NCBI GenBank assembly: GCA_029779435.1
Contig: JAKPAM010000069.1
Coordinates: 1 to 64,000, forward strand
Direction: 5' to 3'
Source: Pseudomonadota bacterium
Lineage (GTDB): Bacteria; Pseudomonadota; Gammaproteobacteria; Burkholderiales; Burkholderiaceae_E
DNA length: 64,000 nucleotides
Shown here: piece after piece, positions 1 to 8,214 of the stretch
How positions within the stretch are numbered: position 1 is the first letter of the stretch
Layout of the letters: the number at the start of each line of letters is the position of its first letter
Notes under the pieces: model-generated
What the model was told of the DNA's origin: nothing
Seen by the model: only the letters and a program-made list of their open reading frames with translations
Database searches by the model: none
Program-made: the position numbers and the translations under genes

Positions 1-2269
1 TGATCGGAGAGCTGTCGGAATACGAGTAGGCGGTCGTGGAGTTGACCTTGACGGTGAGGTTCGATCCGACCTTTCGGAATTCGAACACGGCAGCCGTGGT
101 GGACAGGTTGATGCCGTGATTGAACTGATGCAGGTATACGCCCTGGCGGCGTATCTGAACGGTTGTCGAGGTGATCAAGCACCAATAGCCGGCCGGTGAG
201 CTTTGGTGATTCAGATAGAGATCGATCTGGCCACCGTTGGTCAATCCGCCCGCTGCCACACGAGTCTTGCTGCATTGATCGGCGCCCTGACCGTTCTTGT
301 AGACGTAGATGCGGCCGTTGACGACAGTACCCGTCTTGCAGCGGAGCTGGTTACCCTGGCATTCGAGATCGAAGGAGGTGGTGCCGGCAACATCTTCCCA
401 TTTGCTGTTGACGGCTTGCAGGCTGGTGCCGTTGGCGTGATCCCAGGTGAAGACGCCCTGGCTGTCTGGTCCGAGTGCGCCGCTTGGGCTGCCGGTCACA
501 CTTAGTCCGGCCGATGTTGCGGCAGTTGAGCCGATGCTGTTGATGGCCGTGACCGTGCAGGAGATCGTGGTGCCTGCGTCAGCCGATTGAAGGACGTAAG
601 AGCTATCGATCGCTCCGCTTATCGCACTGCCATTCCGATTCCAGCGATAGGTGAACGTCAGGGGTGCGCCAGTCCAGGTACCAACATTGACGGTAATCAA
701 TGATCCAACGGTTGTCGATCCGGACAACGCGGGTGGATTGATGTTGAATGGCGCCGTCGAGCTTGTGCCACCGCCTATGCCGTACTCCAGACTACCCAGA
801 TCCAACGCTGTGCCTTGAACACTGCGCGTGAATGTCCCGTTCATCGCGGTCCGTGGCTGATTTTGTACCGGATGGTGGGTGCCGATGCTCGATGGCAATC
901 CTGGTGGTACTGCTCCAGCTTGGTCGATGGCGGGGGAAGTGCTAGCCAGACTAACGTCTCTGGCGGCCGGGTTGATGAACTGCGGTTCCGTAGAAATGAT
1001 CGTGCCCAAACGATTGACGACAGATCTCCCGGGTTGCGCGGTTTCGACATGATCCGCATTCGAACCTGATATGAGATTCGTGCCTCGCAGGTTCAGGATA
1101 CCCGCGTTGGCGAGGAGGGCTGTTATCTGACTGGTCCCCGCGAAACGGATGATATTGTTCCAAGCATCGCAGACGGTCGAGGTCAGCGAGAGTTGAACGA
1201 ACGTCACTCGCCAAGTCGACGTGTTCTGATAGACGGTGTTGTTCCAGAAGTACAGATGACTCCGATACTGGCTGGTGTTGGAAGGAAGTGTCGGACTCGT
1301 ACTGCCGTCCTCTTCTCCAAGATTGTCACCGCCATAATGAATCGGATTGAAAGCAGTCCCGTCGTTGATGATCACGTTGCCATAGCAGTAGTCGGTTCCA
1401 TAGTCCGGTTGCGTTGCGATTCCGTCAGTGGACTGTTCCTCGCTATGAACGAAATCGATAGCGCGCGCGCTGGCTTCAACAAAGTTATAGCGGAATACTT
1501 CGCCGCTCGACCGAGACTTGTATGATGACCCTTCCGATCCAGGTCGAACCTTACCGATGTAGTTGCCCTCTACAAGAGGGTTGGTCGACTGCATATAGAC
1601 GTTATGTTCGTAGTAGCTTCCCGAAACACCGTTGCCGAAAATGCGACTGTTCCGTAGCGCTATTCGCTCGCACGCTTGGCTAAGGATTTCGTCTTTTGCC
1701 ATCGTGAATAGACCGAATGCGCAATCGGTCAGGACGCAGTTATCAACCGTTACGTCGGCGCTCGGTGCTAAGTAGATTGCTGCCGCGCCTGAGTACGATG
1801 CCGACGACCCGGTCAACGTGGTATAGGAAGTTCCGTTCGACGCGCCCCGTACTTCGAGATTTCGGATATCGATGTATTTCGGCTTGTAAGTGAAATAGGA
1901 GTCGTTCACACCGCGCTTGACCACGATCACCCCCAGGCTCTCGCCGTAGGCGGGCGTATCCGAGAAGACGTCGTTGGCGTTACCGGGATTACATCCTGCT
2001 GCGGTGCGTGTTTGGCCGCCAATGATGGGACGATTACCGTTGCTGTCGGTGACGCCATTGATGATGACGTGATTTCCGCTCGTACCTTGCGCGCGAATGC
2101 CGAATTTTTGGTAAGGCGCTGCCCGATGGTGGATGTTGATGACATCGCCGGCAGTGAGCGTCGCCCAAGGAACTGTATCGGTTTCCGTATGCGGCCATCC
2201 GGGGCCGACGTCAAAGGTGCGTGTTCCGGTCAGGCGGGTGGTGACGGGATTCGAGGTGACGTCGGGCAA
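1..2269 (-). CDS. Partial secreted right-handed beta-helix protein with Ig-like region (runs off left edge)
   Basis: The minus strand is open in one frame from about 2269 to base 1, so this gene is missing from the complete-ORF track. The N-terminal part contains GTRTFDVGPG and AGDVINIHHRAAPY, then many short strand-turn repeats such as GVIVVKRGVNDSYF and VDNCVLTDCAFGLF. These are typical of parallel beta-helix proteins that bind or cleave polysaccharide. After about residue 480 a threonine/serine-rich Ig-like stretch follows (FTYRWNRNGSAISGA). The sequence ends inside another beta-rich domain. No ATG lies in frame upstream of the conserved part. A TTG at 2269 preceded by GGAGA is the best start, but no signal peptide follows it, so the true N-terminus may differ. 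Substrate and catalytic residues cannot be named. Its place beside glycosyltransferases suggests action on the locus's own glycan. Confidence 0.7.
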   Translation of the reverse strand, partial: MPDVTSNPVTTRLTGTRTFDVGPGWPHTETDTVPWATLTAGDVINIHHRAAPYQKFGIRAQGTSGNHVIINGVTDSNGNRPIIGGQTRTAAGCNPGNANDVFSDTPAYGESLGVIVVKRGVNDSYFTYKPKYIDIRNLEVRGASNGTSYTTLTGSSASYSGAAAIYLAPSADVTVDNCVLTDCAFGLFTMAKDEILSQACERIALRNSRIFGNGVSGSYYEHNVYMQSTNPLVEGNYIGKVRPGSEGSSYKSRSSGEVFRYNFVEASARAIDFVHSEEQSTDGIATQPDYGTDYCYGNVIINDGTAFNPIHYGGDNLGEEDGSTSPTLPSNTSQYRSHLYFWNNTVYQNTSTWRVTFVQLSLTSTVCDAWNNIIRFAGTSQITALLANAGILNLRGTNLISGSNADHVETAQPGRSVVNRLGTIISTEPQFINPAARDVSLASTSPAIDQAGAVPPGLPSSIGTHHPVQNQPRTAMNGTFTRSVQGTALDLGSLEYGIGGGTSSTAPFNINPPALSGSTTVGSLITVNVGTWTGAPLTFTYRWNRNGSAISGAIDSSYVLQSADAGTTISCTVTAINSIGSTAATSAGLSVTGSPSGALGPDSQGVFTWDHANGTSLQAVNSKWEDVAGTTSFDLECQGNQLRCKTGTVVNGRIYVYKNGQGADQCSKTRVAAGGLTNGGQIDLYLNHQSSPAGYWCLITSTTVQIRRQGVYLHQFNHGINLSTTAAVFEFRKVGSNLTVKVNSTTAYSYSDSSPI

Positions 2270-2574
2270 GGTATGTCTCCGCGTGCTTGTTGGATGGCTT
2301 ATCGCTTCATCGATCGGCCGATCGAATGTTGTCGAGAAGTTTGACGCTCACTCCTTTTATTGTCAATAAATCAAATCCAATCACTCAAATGAGTGATTAT
2401 TTGTTTCTTTTTGTTAGACAAATCGGCTAGAGGATTGAGGCGCGGTAGTACGTCGTCCAAGAGGCTGAGCGGGCGACGAGTGTCGAGCGAGTCGACGGCC
2501 GTACGCGCCACGCGAAGCGCGTCACGGATCGTCGGACGGAAGGTTTCGTCGCGACGGTGTCGCCGCGATCCGGA
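2270..2574. other. Non-coding gap between the beta-helix gene and the GT operon end
   Basis: About 305 bases without a convincing gene. It holds two perfect palindromes (2310-2325 and 2379-2398) and AT-rich sequence around 2350-2420. It probably carries the promoter of the leftward beta-helix gene. The short ORFs called here lack family features. Confidence 0.5.
2379..2398. promoter_or_regulatory. Perfect 20-base palindrome, operator-like
   Basis: AATCACTCA-AA-TGAGTGATT has 9-base arms that match perfectly around a 2-base centre. It lies about 110 bases upstream of the proposed start of the beta-helix gene, in AT-rich DNA. A dimeric regulator site is the simplest reading. It has no T-run to make it a terminator. 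Neither use is proven. Confidence 0.4.
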
Positions 2575-3624
2575 TCAGTTCATTTGCACGACGGTCGATG
2601 GATCACGAACGCCTTTCGATTGAGTGGGTGCGAATCCGATCGCACTGCGATTTACGTCCGCGATCGAAGGCGCTGCGATCGCCAGGTAGGCCAGACGCTT
2701 GAACTCGCGGCGAGAGTGCGTGACCGTGTCCAGAATGAGTCCGCAGGTCAATGACAGGAACCCCAGCAACATGATCGAGGCCGCCAGGATCGCGCTGGGG
2801 AATCTGGGTACCAGGCCCGTCTCGAAGTAATCGATGAACACCGGCGTTGCGATGCCCAGCGACAGCGCCGCGAGGATCAGCCCCAGCAGCGCGAAGAACC
2901 GAAGCGGCCGTTCCTCTTTTACCAGCAGCCCGATCGTACGCAGGATGCGTACGCCATCCCGGATAGTGTGCAGCTTCGACGCCGAGCCTTCCGGGCGGTC
3001 CTTGTACTGGGTAGCCACCTCCGCCGTTTTCATGCGCAATTCCAGCGCGTGCACGGTCAGTTCGGTCTCGATCTCGAAGCCCGACGACAACGCCGGAAAC
3101 GACTTGACGAAGCGTCGCGAGAACACCCGGAATCCGGAGAGCATGTCGACGAACTGCCGCCCGAAGATCGACATGACCAGACCGGTTAGCAAGCGGTTGC
3201 CGAGCCGGTGCCCGGGCCGGTAGGCCTCCTTGATGTCGGAGACACGCGCGCCGTTGACCATGTCCAGTTGCGATGCCATCAACATGTCGACCATCAACGG
3301 CGCGGCCGACGCGTCATACGTGGCATCGCCATCGACCAGCACATAGACGTCGGCATCGATGTCGCTGAACATCCGCCGCATGACGTTTCCCTTACCCGGA
3401 AACGGCTCGAAGCGCACGACCGCGCCCGCGGCGGAGGCGACCTCGGCGGTACCGTCCGTCGAATTGTTGTCGTACACGTAGACCGTGGCGCCGGGCAGGT
3501 ACCGGCGGAAATCGCCGACCACCGACGCGATCGTTACCGCTTCGTTGTGGCACGGCACCAGTACGGCGATCGAGGGAGGCTGTGCGGGCGTGGGCATGGG
3601 GAGGTTCCGATCAGCGATCATCAC
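2575..3624 (-). CDS. Family 2 glycosyltransferase, GtrB/DPM1-like
   Basis: 349 residues. The N-terminal GT-A domain has IAVLVPCHNEAVTIASVV, the nucleotide-contact DNNSTDGT and the metal-binding DGDATYD. Two hydrophobic helices follow near residues 240-305 (FFALLGLILAALSLG and ILAASIMLLGFLSLTCGLI). This layout fits enzymes that move a sugar from a nucleotide donor to polyprenyl phosphate on the inner face of the cytoplasmic membrane. Its start overlaps the end of the GtrA gene by 14 bases. Translation could instead begin at the ATG at 3597. Together with the next two genes it resembles the three-part Gtr glycan-modification system; the sugar is unknown. Confidence 0.85.
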   Translation of the reverse strand: MMIADRNLPMPTPAQPPSIAVLVPCHNEAVTIASVVGDFRRYLPGATVYVYDNNSTDGTAEVASAAGAVVRFEPFPGKGNVMRRMFSDIDADVYVLVDGDATYDASAAPLMVDMLMASQLDMVNGARVSDIKEAYRPGHRLGNRLLTGLVMSIFGRQFVDMLSGFRVFSRRFVKSFPALSSGFEIETELTVHALELRMKTAEVATQYKDRPEGSASKLHTIRDGVRILRTIGLLVKEERPLRFFALLGLILAALSLGIATPVFIDYFETGLVPRFPSAILAASIMLLGFLSLTCGLILDTVTHSRREFKRLAYLAIAAPSIADVNRSAIGFAPTQSKGVRDPSTVVQMN

Positions 3625-3994
3625 GATAGACCCAGAAATTGGCGGCTGCGAAGTTGACGGTAAGCCCGGCCAGTGAACCGATGCCGACCGCCAGGGCAGG
3701 CGTCAGCCAGCTTTTCGACAACAGCATCATCGCGACGCTGTAAGCGATGAAGTTGACGATCGCTCCGCCCGACATCGCGACCAGGTAGCGACCGAACTCG
3801 GTCAGCGCGGATTGATCGCGGGGCTCGAACGTGTAACGGCGATTGATCCGCCAGGTCGTCAAGACCGCGAACAGGAACGAGACCAGCCGTCCGGCAAAAT
3901 GATTGACGGACAGCGCCAGCATGGCGTAAAGCACCGCCGCATCGATGATGAAGCCGATGACGCCGACGACGATGAAGCGTGAGAGGCGTTGCAT
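3611..3994 (-). CDS. GtrA-like membrane protein
   Basis: 127 residues with four predicted membrane helices, starting MQRLSRFIVVGVIGFIIDAA. It also has the family-typical NRRYTF just before the second pair of helices. GtrA proteins are thought to flip, or help present, lipid-linked sugars across the inner membrane. The gene is 3 bases downstream of the GT-C gene and overlaps the GT2 gene, so the three are very likely one operon. A GtrA relative also accompanies the decaprenyl-phosphate-arabinose genes of mycobacteria, which matters for the UbiA gene in this window. Confidence 0.88.
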   Translation of the reverse strand: MQRLSRFIVVGVIGFIIDAAVLYAMLALSVNHFAGRLVSFLFAVLTTWRINRRYTFEPRDQSALTEFGRYLVAMSGGAIVNFIAYSVAMMLLSKSWLTPALAVGIGSLAGLTVNFAAANFWVYRDDR

Positions 3995-3997
3995 CGG

Positions 3998-5449
3998 TCA
4001 GAACAGCAGTGCCGGGTCGTCGGACAAACGCGCGATGATGGCAACCACCGCGCACCCGACGATCGATGCGATCCAGAGCCGGAGCGATCGGTCGCCGTGT
4101 ACCAGGAGTGTTCGCAGTTGCGGTGCCAGCATGATCGAAGCGATCGCCGCGGCCGTGATCGGCCACATGTGGTAACGCATGTCGGTCGCCACGCCAACGC
4201 CCAGAAACGCCAAGGCATAAAGGCCCGCCGAGACCAGAAGGGACTGCTCGGCCCCGCCGAACGTCGAGTGCAGGCGCCCCTGCGCGAACAGCGTCAACAG
4301 CGCGGCTACGATCATCAACCAGAGGATCGGCAGCGTCGGCAACCGCTTCAGCGTGTCCTTGATGATCCACGTCATCGACGGGGCCTGGGCCTCCGGCGAT
4401 TGACGGCGCAGGTCATCGGGATCCGCGAAGCGGTACGGATCGGCGGGGACGATGAAGTACAGCATCGAATTGAAGTACTTCAACCGGTGCGTCAGATAAG
4501 CGAGCGGGTGATCGATCATGCTGTCGATCCACGCGTGGGTGACGAGTCCCGGGCTGGCGGCTTCGGCCTGCTTCACGTCCTCCCAGACCGGGCTGCATGT
4601 TCCCCACGATGCATAGCGATCCCAGTAATAGGCCGTGTGGCAGCCGCGTAAATAGGCCGGGTCGCGTGGTGTCAACCGGTTGGCGATCCCGTAGTCGTCG
4701 GACTGGCGTGCCGTGCCCATGATGTCGAAGAGCTGCAGCGACCGTTGGACGCCCGAAGGAGAGGGCGAGAACAGGACGCGATTGATACCCATCGATACGG
4801 GGATCGCGACGAGCGCGAGCACGACGGATGCGATGGCCAGCCGGAACAGCGACAACCTGGGCCGGAAAAGAAAGAGCAGGATCGCGCCATAAGCGAAGGC
4901 TGCGTTGGCACGCACGAGGGTTGCGTAGAGCAGGAAGACCAGCGCGAGCCCGATACACCAGCGCGCCCGCCGCGGCTGGCCATAGCGCCCCCAGTATCCC
5001 AGGCCGAACGCCATCAGCATGGCCGCCGTCAACTGCGAGTCGGACCAAGGCGTGTCCATGAAGCGCAGCATGTGGGGAGACAAGCCGCATAGCAGGACCG
5101 CCCAGGCTGATCGTGGGCGACCGCGTCTGGCCAGGGTCGAGGCGATCAGCCCCAGCCCGATCCATGTGCCGACCGTCTGCGCCAGCACGGGCGGCAGCAC
5201 CCCTTGCGAACCCGGTGGAACTACGTTGAGAAGCGCCGCCCACAGCGCGGCCATGATCGGGGGATGCCAGTCGTCATAGTGGCTGGCGCCGATCTGCTCC
5301 AACTGAGTCAGTGCATCGGCATTGATGCGTCCGGGATACTGGATCGCGAGGCACACCAGTAACAGGACCAATGCCACGAATGCCGGCCATCGGGCGGAAG
5401 CGGCGACGGACGCCGGCGAGTTCGAGAGATTCAAGGACCGGCGAGCCAT
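3998..5449 (-). CDS. Multi-spanning GT-C-like glycosyltransferase (GtrC-type partner)
   Basis: 483 residues with about ten hydrophobic helices. The first periplasmic loop carries acidic residues near its start (YPGRINADALTQL) followed by DWHPPIMAALWAALL. That arrangement is common in GT-C enzymes, which take sugar from polyprenyl phosphate on the outer face of the membrane. A large soluble loop lies around residues 225-345. As the first gene of the operon with gtrA-like and gtrB-like genes, it is the best candidate for the step that transfers the sugar to the final acceptor. Specificity of such enzymes cannot be read from sequence. Confidence 0.72.
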   Translation of the reverse strand: MARRSLNLSNSPASVAASARWPAFVALVLLLVCLAIQYPGRINADALTQLEQIGASHYDDWHPPIMAALWAALLNVVPPGSQGVLPPVLAQTVGTWIGLGLIASTLARRGRPRSAWAVLLCGLSPHMLRFMDTPWSDSQLTAAMLMAFGLGYWGRYGQPRRARWCIGLALVFLLYATLVRANAAFAYGAILLFLFRPRLSLFRLAIASVVLALVAIPVSMGINRVLFSPSPSGVQRSLQLFDIMGTARQSDDYGIANRLTPRDPAYLRGCHTAYYWDRYASWGTCSPVWEDVKQAEAASPGLVTHAWIDSMIDHPLAYLTHRLKYFNSMLYFIVPADPYRFADPDDLRRQSPEAQAPSMTWIIKDTLKRLPTLPILWLMIVAALLTLFAQGRLHSTFGGAEQSLLVSAGLYALAFLGVGVATDMRYHMWPITAAAIASIMLAPQLRTLLVHGDRSLRLWIASIVGCAVVAIIARLSDDPALLF

Positions 5450-5478
5450 GAGGGAGGTTCCGGGGAGACCGGATTATT

Positions 5479-5493
5479 GTGATTGTCGATCAC
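5479..5493. promoter_or_regulatory. Inverted repeat GTGAT-N5-ATCAC upstream of the GT-C operon
   Basis: Five-base arms 30-44 bases upstream of the operon's first ATG. The outline resembles a CRP half-site pair, but the spacing is one base longer than the usual TGTGA-N6-TCACA. It is listed only as a possible operator. Confidence 0.25.
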
Positions 5494-6147
5494 TAAAACA
5501 ATGCTCTGCTACACACCGTGACAATGTTCGGGTGGCACGGCCCATTTGGGGTAGGGATTCCAGTGCGATGCCCATTTTTCGGGATGAGTCGGCACCATGG
5601 TTTATCCAACTCGCCATCGCTTCTCTGCGAGATAAGTGGACGGGCGATGTCACGAGGTAGCGACTATTGTCGAGCGGCGGAGATTCGAATCCATCCGGAG
5701 ATGTTCGTGGGGTCGTGCATGGTGGCGATGGAATAGTTGGACGGTAACCCGGTAGGTGCGACGACGGTCTTTGCTAATGGGTCGATCTCGCGTGAGGCTA
5801 TTGGATCGGGCGAGTCTCTATTCGGACCGCCATTAAGAGGATTAGAAACGCCGCTGCTTTTCGCTTTGGCCGAGTTCCCTGTCGTGTCGTCGGCTGCAGT
5901 GTCCGGTTGCGATGGCGCATGTGGCCTTCGACGAAAGTGGAACCGCCGCGACGCGTCGGGCCGGCGTTGAGCTCGAGACAGTGGTTACGTCCCGGCACGT
6001 CGTTGTCTGGCGAGTGGACGTTTCGAGGCTCGGGGTTCGATGGTTTGTCGCATCGCCGTGGCCTCGTCGGCAATGGCCGAGTGTCGGTGCGATGCTTGTT
6101 AGAAAATGTGAAAAGTAAAACTTTCTTGCCAACAAAGATGTAAAGAA

Positions 6148-6172
6148 TTCCGTGATTTAGCGATCGTTAACC
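6148..6172 (+). repeat. Copy 1 of a 25-base intergenic repeat with a near-palindromic core
   Basis: The core ATTTAGCGATCGTTAACC (6155-6172) is identical to 9848-9865, and the match extends to 25 bases with two differences. The centre TTAGCGATCGTTAA is a palindrome apart from one pair. This copy is about 58 bases upstream of the acyltransferase start. It is most likely a shared regulator site. Confidence 0.55.
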
Positions 6173-6229
6173 GAAGTTGTCTGGTGAATCGGTGCATGGG
6201 CGAAAGTGGCCGGTAGGATCGGGTTGGAT

Positions 6230-7399
6230 ATGAGCGACTCCCGCATCGAAGAATCACGATCCATGGCTTCTCCCTCAGAAAAAATCTCCGGCTCGGCGGC
6301 GCGATCCCGCCGTCTTCCTTTCATCGATGGTTTGCGTGGCCTGGCGGCGCTGGCGATCGTGCTGTACCACACGGTCGAAGGACATCACGTCGAGACGCTG
6401 CGGGCGGCGTTGCCTGATTGGGTCTTCGCGCCGTTGCAGCAGGGCGCGCTGCGCGTCGCGGTGTTCTTCGTCATCGCCGGATTCGTGCTGGCCAAGTCGT
6501 TGGACGGCAAGCCGCGCGACGGGCAGGCCGGCTTGATGCTGACGCTTCGCCGCCTGGTGCGGCTCGGCCTGCCTTATTGGGTCGCCATCGCGGTGGTGAT
6601 CGCGTTCGCCGTATTGGCGTCAGCGGTCGTCAAGGGGCGCACGCCGGAGCATTACACGGCCGCGCAGATCGTCGCGCACATGTTCTTTCTGCAGGATCTG
6701 CTTCATTTCAAGCCGGTGAACCCCGCGTTCTGGACGCTCGGCATCGAGATGCAGTTGTTCTTCGTCTACCTGCTGTTCCATTTGCTCGGCGGTCCGCGTG
6801 CCCTCGTGATCCTCGCCGCTGTCCTCAGCTTGTGGTGGCCGTTGGCGGGGGATGCCGCGCCGCCGGTGAATGGCTGGTTCTTTCCGTACTGGCACGGTTT
6901 CCTGCTGGGCGCGGGGGCGTATCAGGCGCTGCGAGGCAGGTTGCCTTGGCCGCTCTTTCTCGTTTATACGGCGCTGGTGTTCGTCGGTGGTTATGTCCAC
7001 GACAGCGGCTTCTCGGTCGTATGCGTCGTTACCGCGATGGCGTTGGCCGTGGGCGGATTGACCGGAGGTCTGCGGACCTGGCTCGATTGGCGCTGGCTGC
7101 AATGGATCGGTCGGGTCTCGTTCTCGCTATACCTGATCCACAACCCGATCACCGGCGCGGTGTTTCGGGTGGGGCAGCCGATCGCAGCCGGATCCGCATC
7201 GGGTCAGGCGATCGTCTGGGTCATGGCGATCGCGGCCTGCCTCGTCGCTTCGGAGATCATGTGGCGCGTGGTCGAGAAACCCACGATGCGGCTCGCCCAG
7301 CGGATCAAGCCGGCGCAACGGCTTGCCGCTCCGAAGCGACCGGAGCGGCGGCGCGTCGGGGATCTCGGGGCGGCAACGACGGTGATACGGCCGGCTTGA
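6230..7399 (+). CDS. Membrane acyltransferase (acyltransferase 3 family)
   Basis: About 389 residues. The family's first helix has LPFIDGLRGLAALAIVLYH, in which the histidine is the presumed catalytic residue. The following helices contain VAVFFVIAGFVLAK and FWTLGIEMQLFF. Around ten membrane helices end in a basic tail. These enzymes carry acetyl or other acyl groups across the inner membrane onto surface polysaccharide. The track's start is a GTG at 6206. The ATG at 6230 is preferred here, and ATG 6263 is also possible. Its neighbours make it a likely glycan-decorating enzyme. Confidence 0.85.
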   Translation: MSDSRIEESRSMASPSEKISGSAARSRRLPFIDGLRGLAALAIVLYHTVEGHHVETLRAALPDWVFAPLQQGALRVAVFFVIAGFVLAKSLDGKPRDGQAGLMLTLRRLVRLGLPYWVAIAVVIAFAVLASAVVKGRTPEHYTAAQIVAHMFFLQDLLHFKPVNPAFWTLGIEMQLFFVYLLFHLLGGPRALVILAAVLSLWWPLAGDAAPPVNGWFFPYWHGFLLGAGAYQALRGRLPWPLFLVYTALVFVGGYVHDSGFSVVCVVTAMALAVGGLTGGLRTWLDWRWLQWIGRVSFSLYLIHNPITGAVFRVGQPIAAGSASGQAIVWVMAIAACLVASEIMWRVVEKPTMRLAQRIKPAQRLAAPKRPERRRVGDLGAATTVIRPA

Positions 7400-7427
7400 C
7401 CGGAGCGAGTCGCGCGCGCCATTCATC

Positions 7428-7455
7428 ATCGGGCGAGCATCGGGCTCGCCCCGAT
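7428..7455. terminator. GC-rich hairpin between convergent genes
   Basis: GGGCGAGC and GCTCGCCC form an 8-base stem around a short loop, extended by ATC/GAT pairs with one bulge. It sits exactly between the stops of the acyltransferase and the SDR gene. No T-run follows, so it may only weakly terminate or may block exonucleases. Confidence 0.4.
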
Positions 7456-7458
7456 CGT

Positions 7459-8214
7459 TCAGGGGCGACTTTTCCTGGCCAGCAGGCGCGATAAGGGCAT
7501 CCACAGGCGGGGCGTGGCCAACGCCAGCACCTTGGCGACCTTGTCGGGGCGGATCACGCCGGTCTTCCCTTGTTCGATTGCCTTCAGGAGTATTCCCGCA
7601 GCCTGCGCGGCGCTCATGGCCTGGCCGGCGCGCACGTGAGACGTCGCGCCCCCTTTGGATTGGAAGTTCGTGCTGATCGAGCCGGGACAGAAATCGAGGA
7701 TCTTCACGTCTCTCGAGGAGCCCTCGATTCGGGCGAGCTGCGTCACGGCGATCATCGCGGCCTTGCAGGCGGAATAGAGCCCATTGAACGGCATCGGCAC
7801 CTGGCCGGTGATCGAGCTGACGTTGACGACCATCGCATTCGATGGCGCCATTCTCAGAAACCGATTCATCAGCACCAATGGCGTGACGAAATTGAGCTGA
7901 GACAGCTGCTGTATCTGCTCGCTCGTCAAGCTCTCGAAGCTTCCGAACGTCGAGGCGCCGGCATTGTTCACCAGCACGTCATAGCAACACAGTTCCTGGT
8001 CGGAAATGAACGCCTGGGATGCCTGCGAGAGATCCGCTTGATAGAGCGCCGCCCCGGCCAAGCCGCCGCTGAGGGCTTTGTCCCGGCTGCGCACGACGAT
8101 GCCCACGGTCCAGCCCTTGGCCAGCATCTGTCGTGCGAGTTCCAATCCCAGGCCGTCACTGGCGCCGGTGATCAGCGCGCTATTGCGGACGCTAAGGTTT
8201 CGCGTGGACGGCAT
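7459..8214 (-). CDS. Short-chain dehydrogenase/reductase, possible DprE2-like partner
   Basis: 251 residues. The classical SDR cofactor motif ITGASDGLG is at residues 15-23, NNAG follows, the active-site serine is in VNVSSITG, and Y147-x3-K151 lies in YSACK. The C-terminal 60 residues are basic and may touch the membrane, as in SDRs acting on lipid substrates. The start codon lies inside the end of the oxidoreductase gene (23-base overlap), so the two enzymes are made together and probably catalyse successive oxidation and reduction. An oxidoreductase/SDR pair epimerises decaprenyl-phospho-ribose to arabinose in mycobacteria (DprE1/DprE2). Assigning that reaction here is inference. Confidence 0.85.
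   Translation of the reverse strand: MPSTRNLSVRNSALITGASDGLGLELARQMLAKGWTVGIVVRSRDKALSGGLAGAALYQADLSQASQAFISDQELCCYDVLVNNAGASTFGSFESLTSEQIQQLSQLNFVTPLVLMNRFLRMAPSNAMVVNVSSITGQVPMPFNGLYSACKAAMIAVTQLARIEGSSRDVKILDFCPGSISTNFQSKGGATSHVRAGQAMSAAQAAGILLKAIEQGKTGVIRPDKVAKVLALATPRLWMPLSRLLARKSRP

Larger units (their letters stand above)
5450..6229. other. Long intergenic region between divergent glycan genes
   Basis: About 780 bases that should hold the promoters of the leftward GT operon and the rightward acyltransferase. The ORFs in the track here (for example 5737-5970 and 5842-6135) have no recognisable protein character or ribosome-binding site. The only clear signals are the inverted repeat at 5479 and the repeat copy at 6148-6172. 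A degraded gene cannot be excluded. Confidence 0.5.

Noticed and set aside
5479-5493. True CRP site before the GT-C operon
   Set aside because: The spacing between half-sites is one base too long and the second half lacks the final A; kept only as a generic inverted repeat.
5842-6135. Small ORFs in the 5450-6229 gap as genes
   Set aside because: They overlap each other on both strands, lack ribosome-binding sites and have composition expected of random high-GC DNA.
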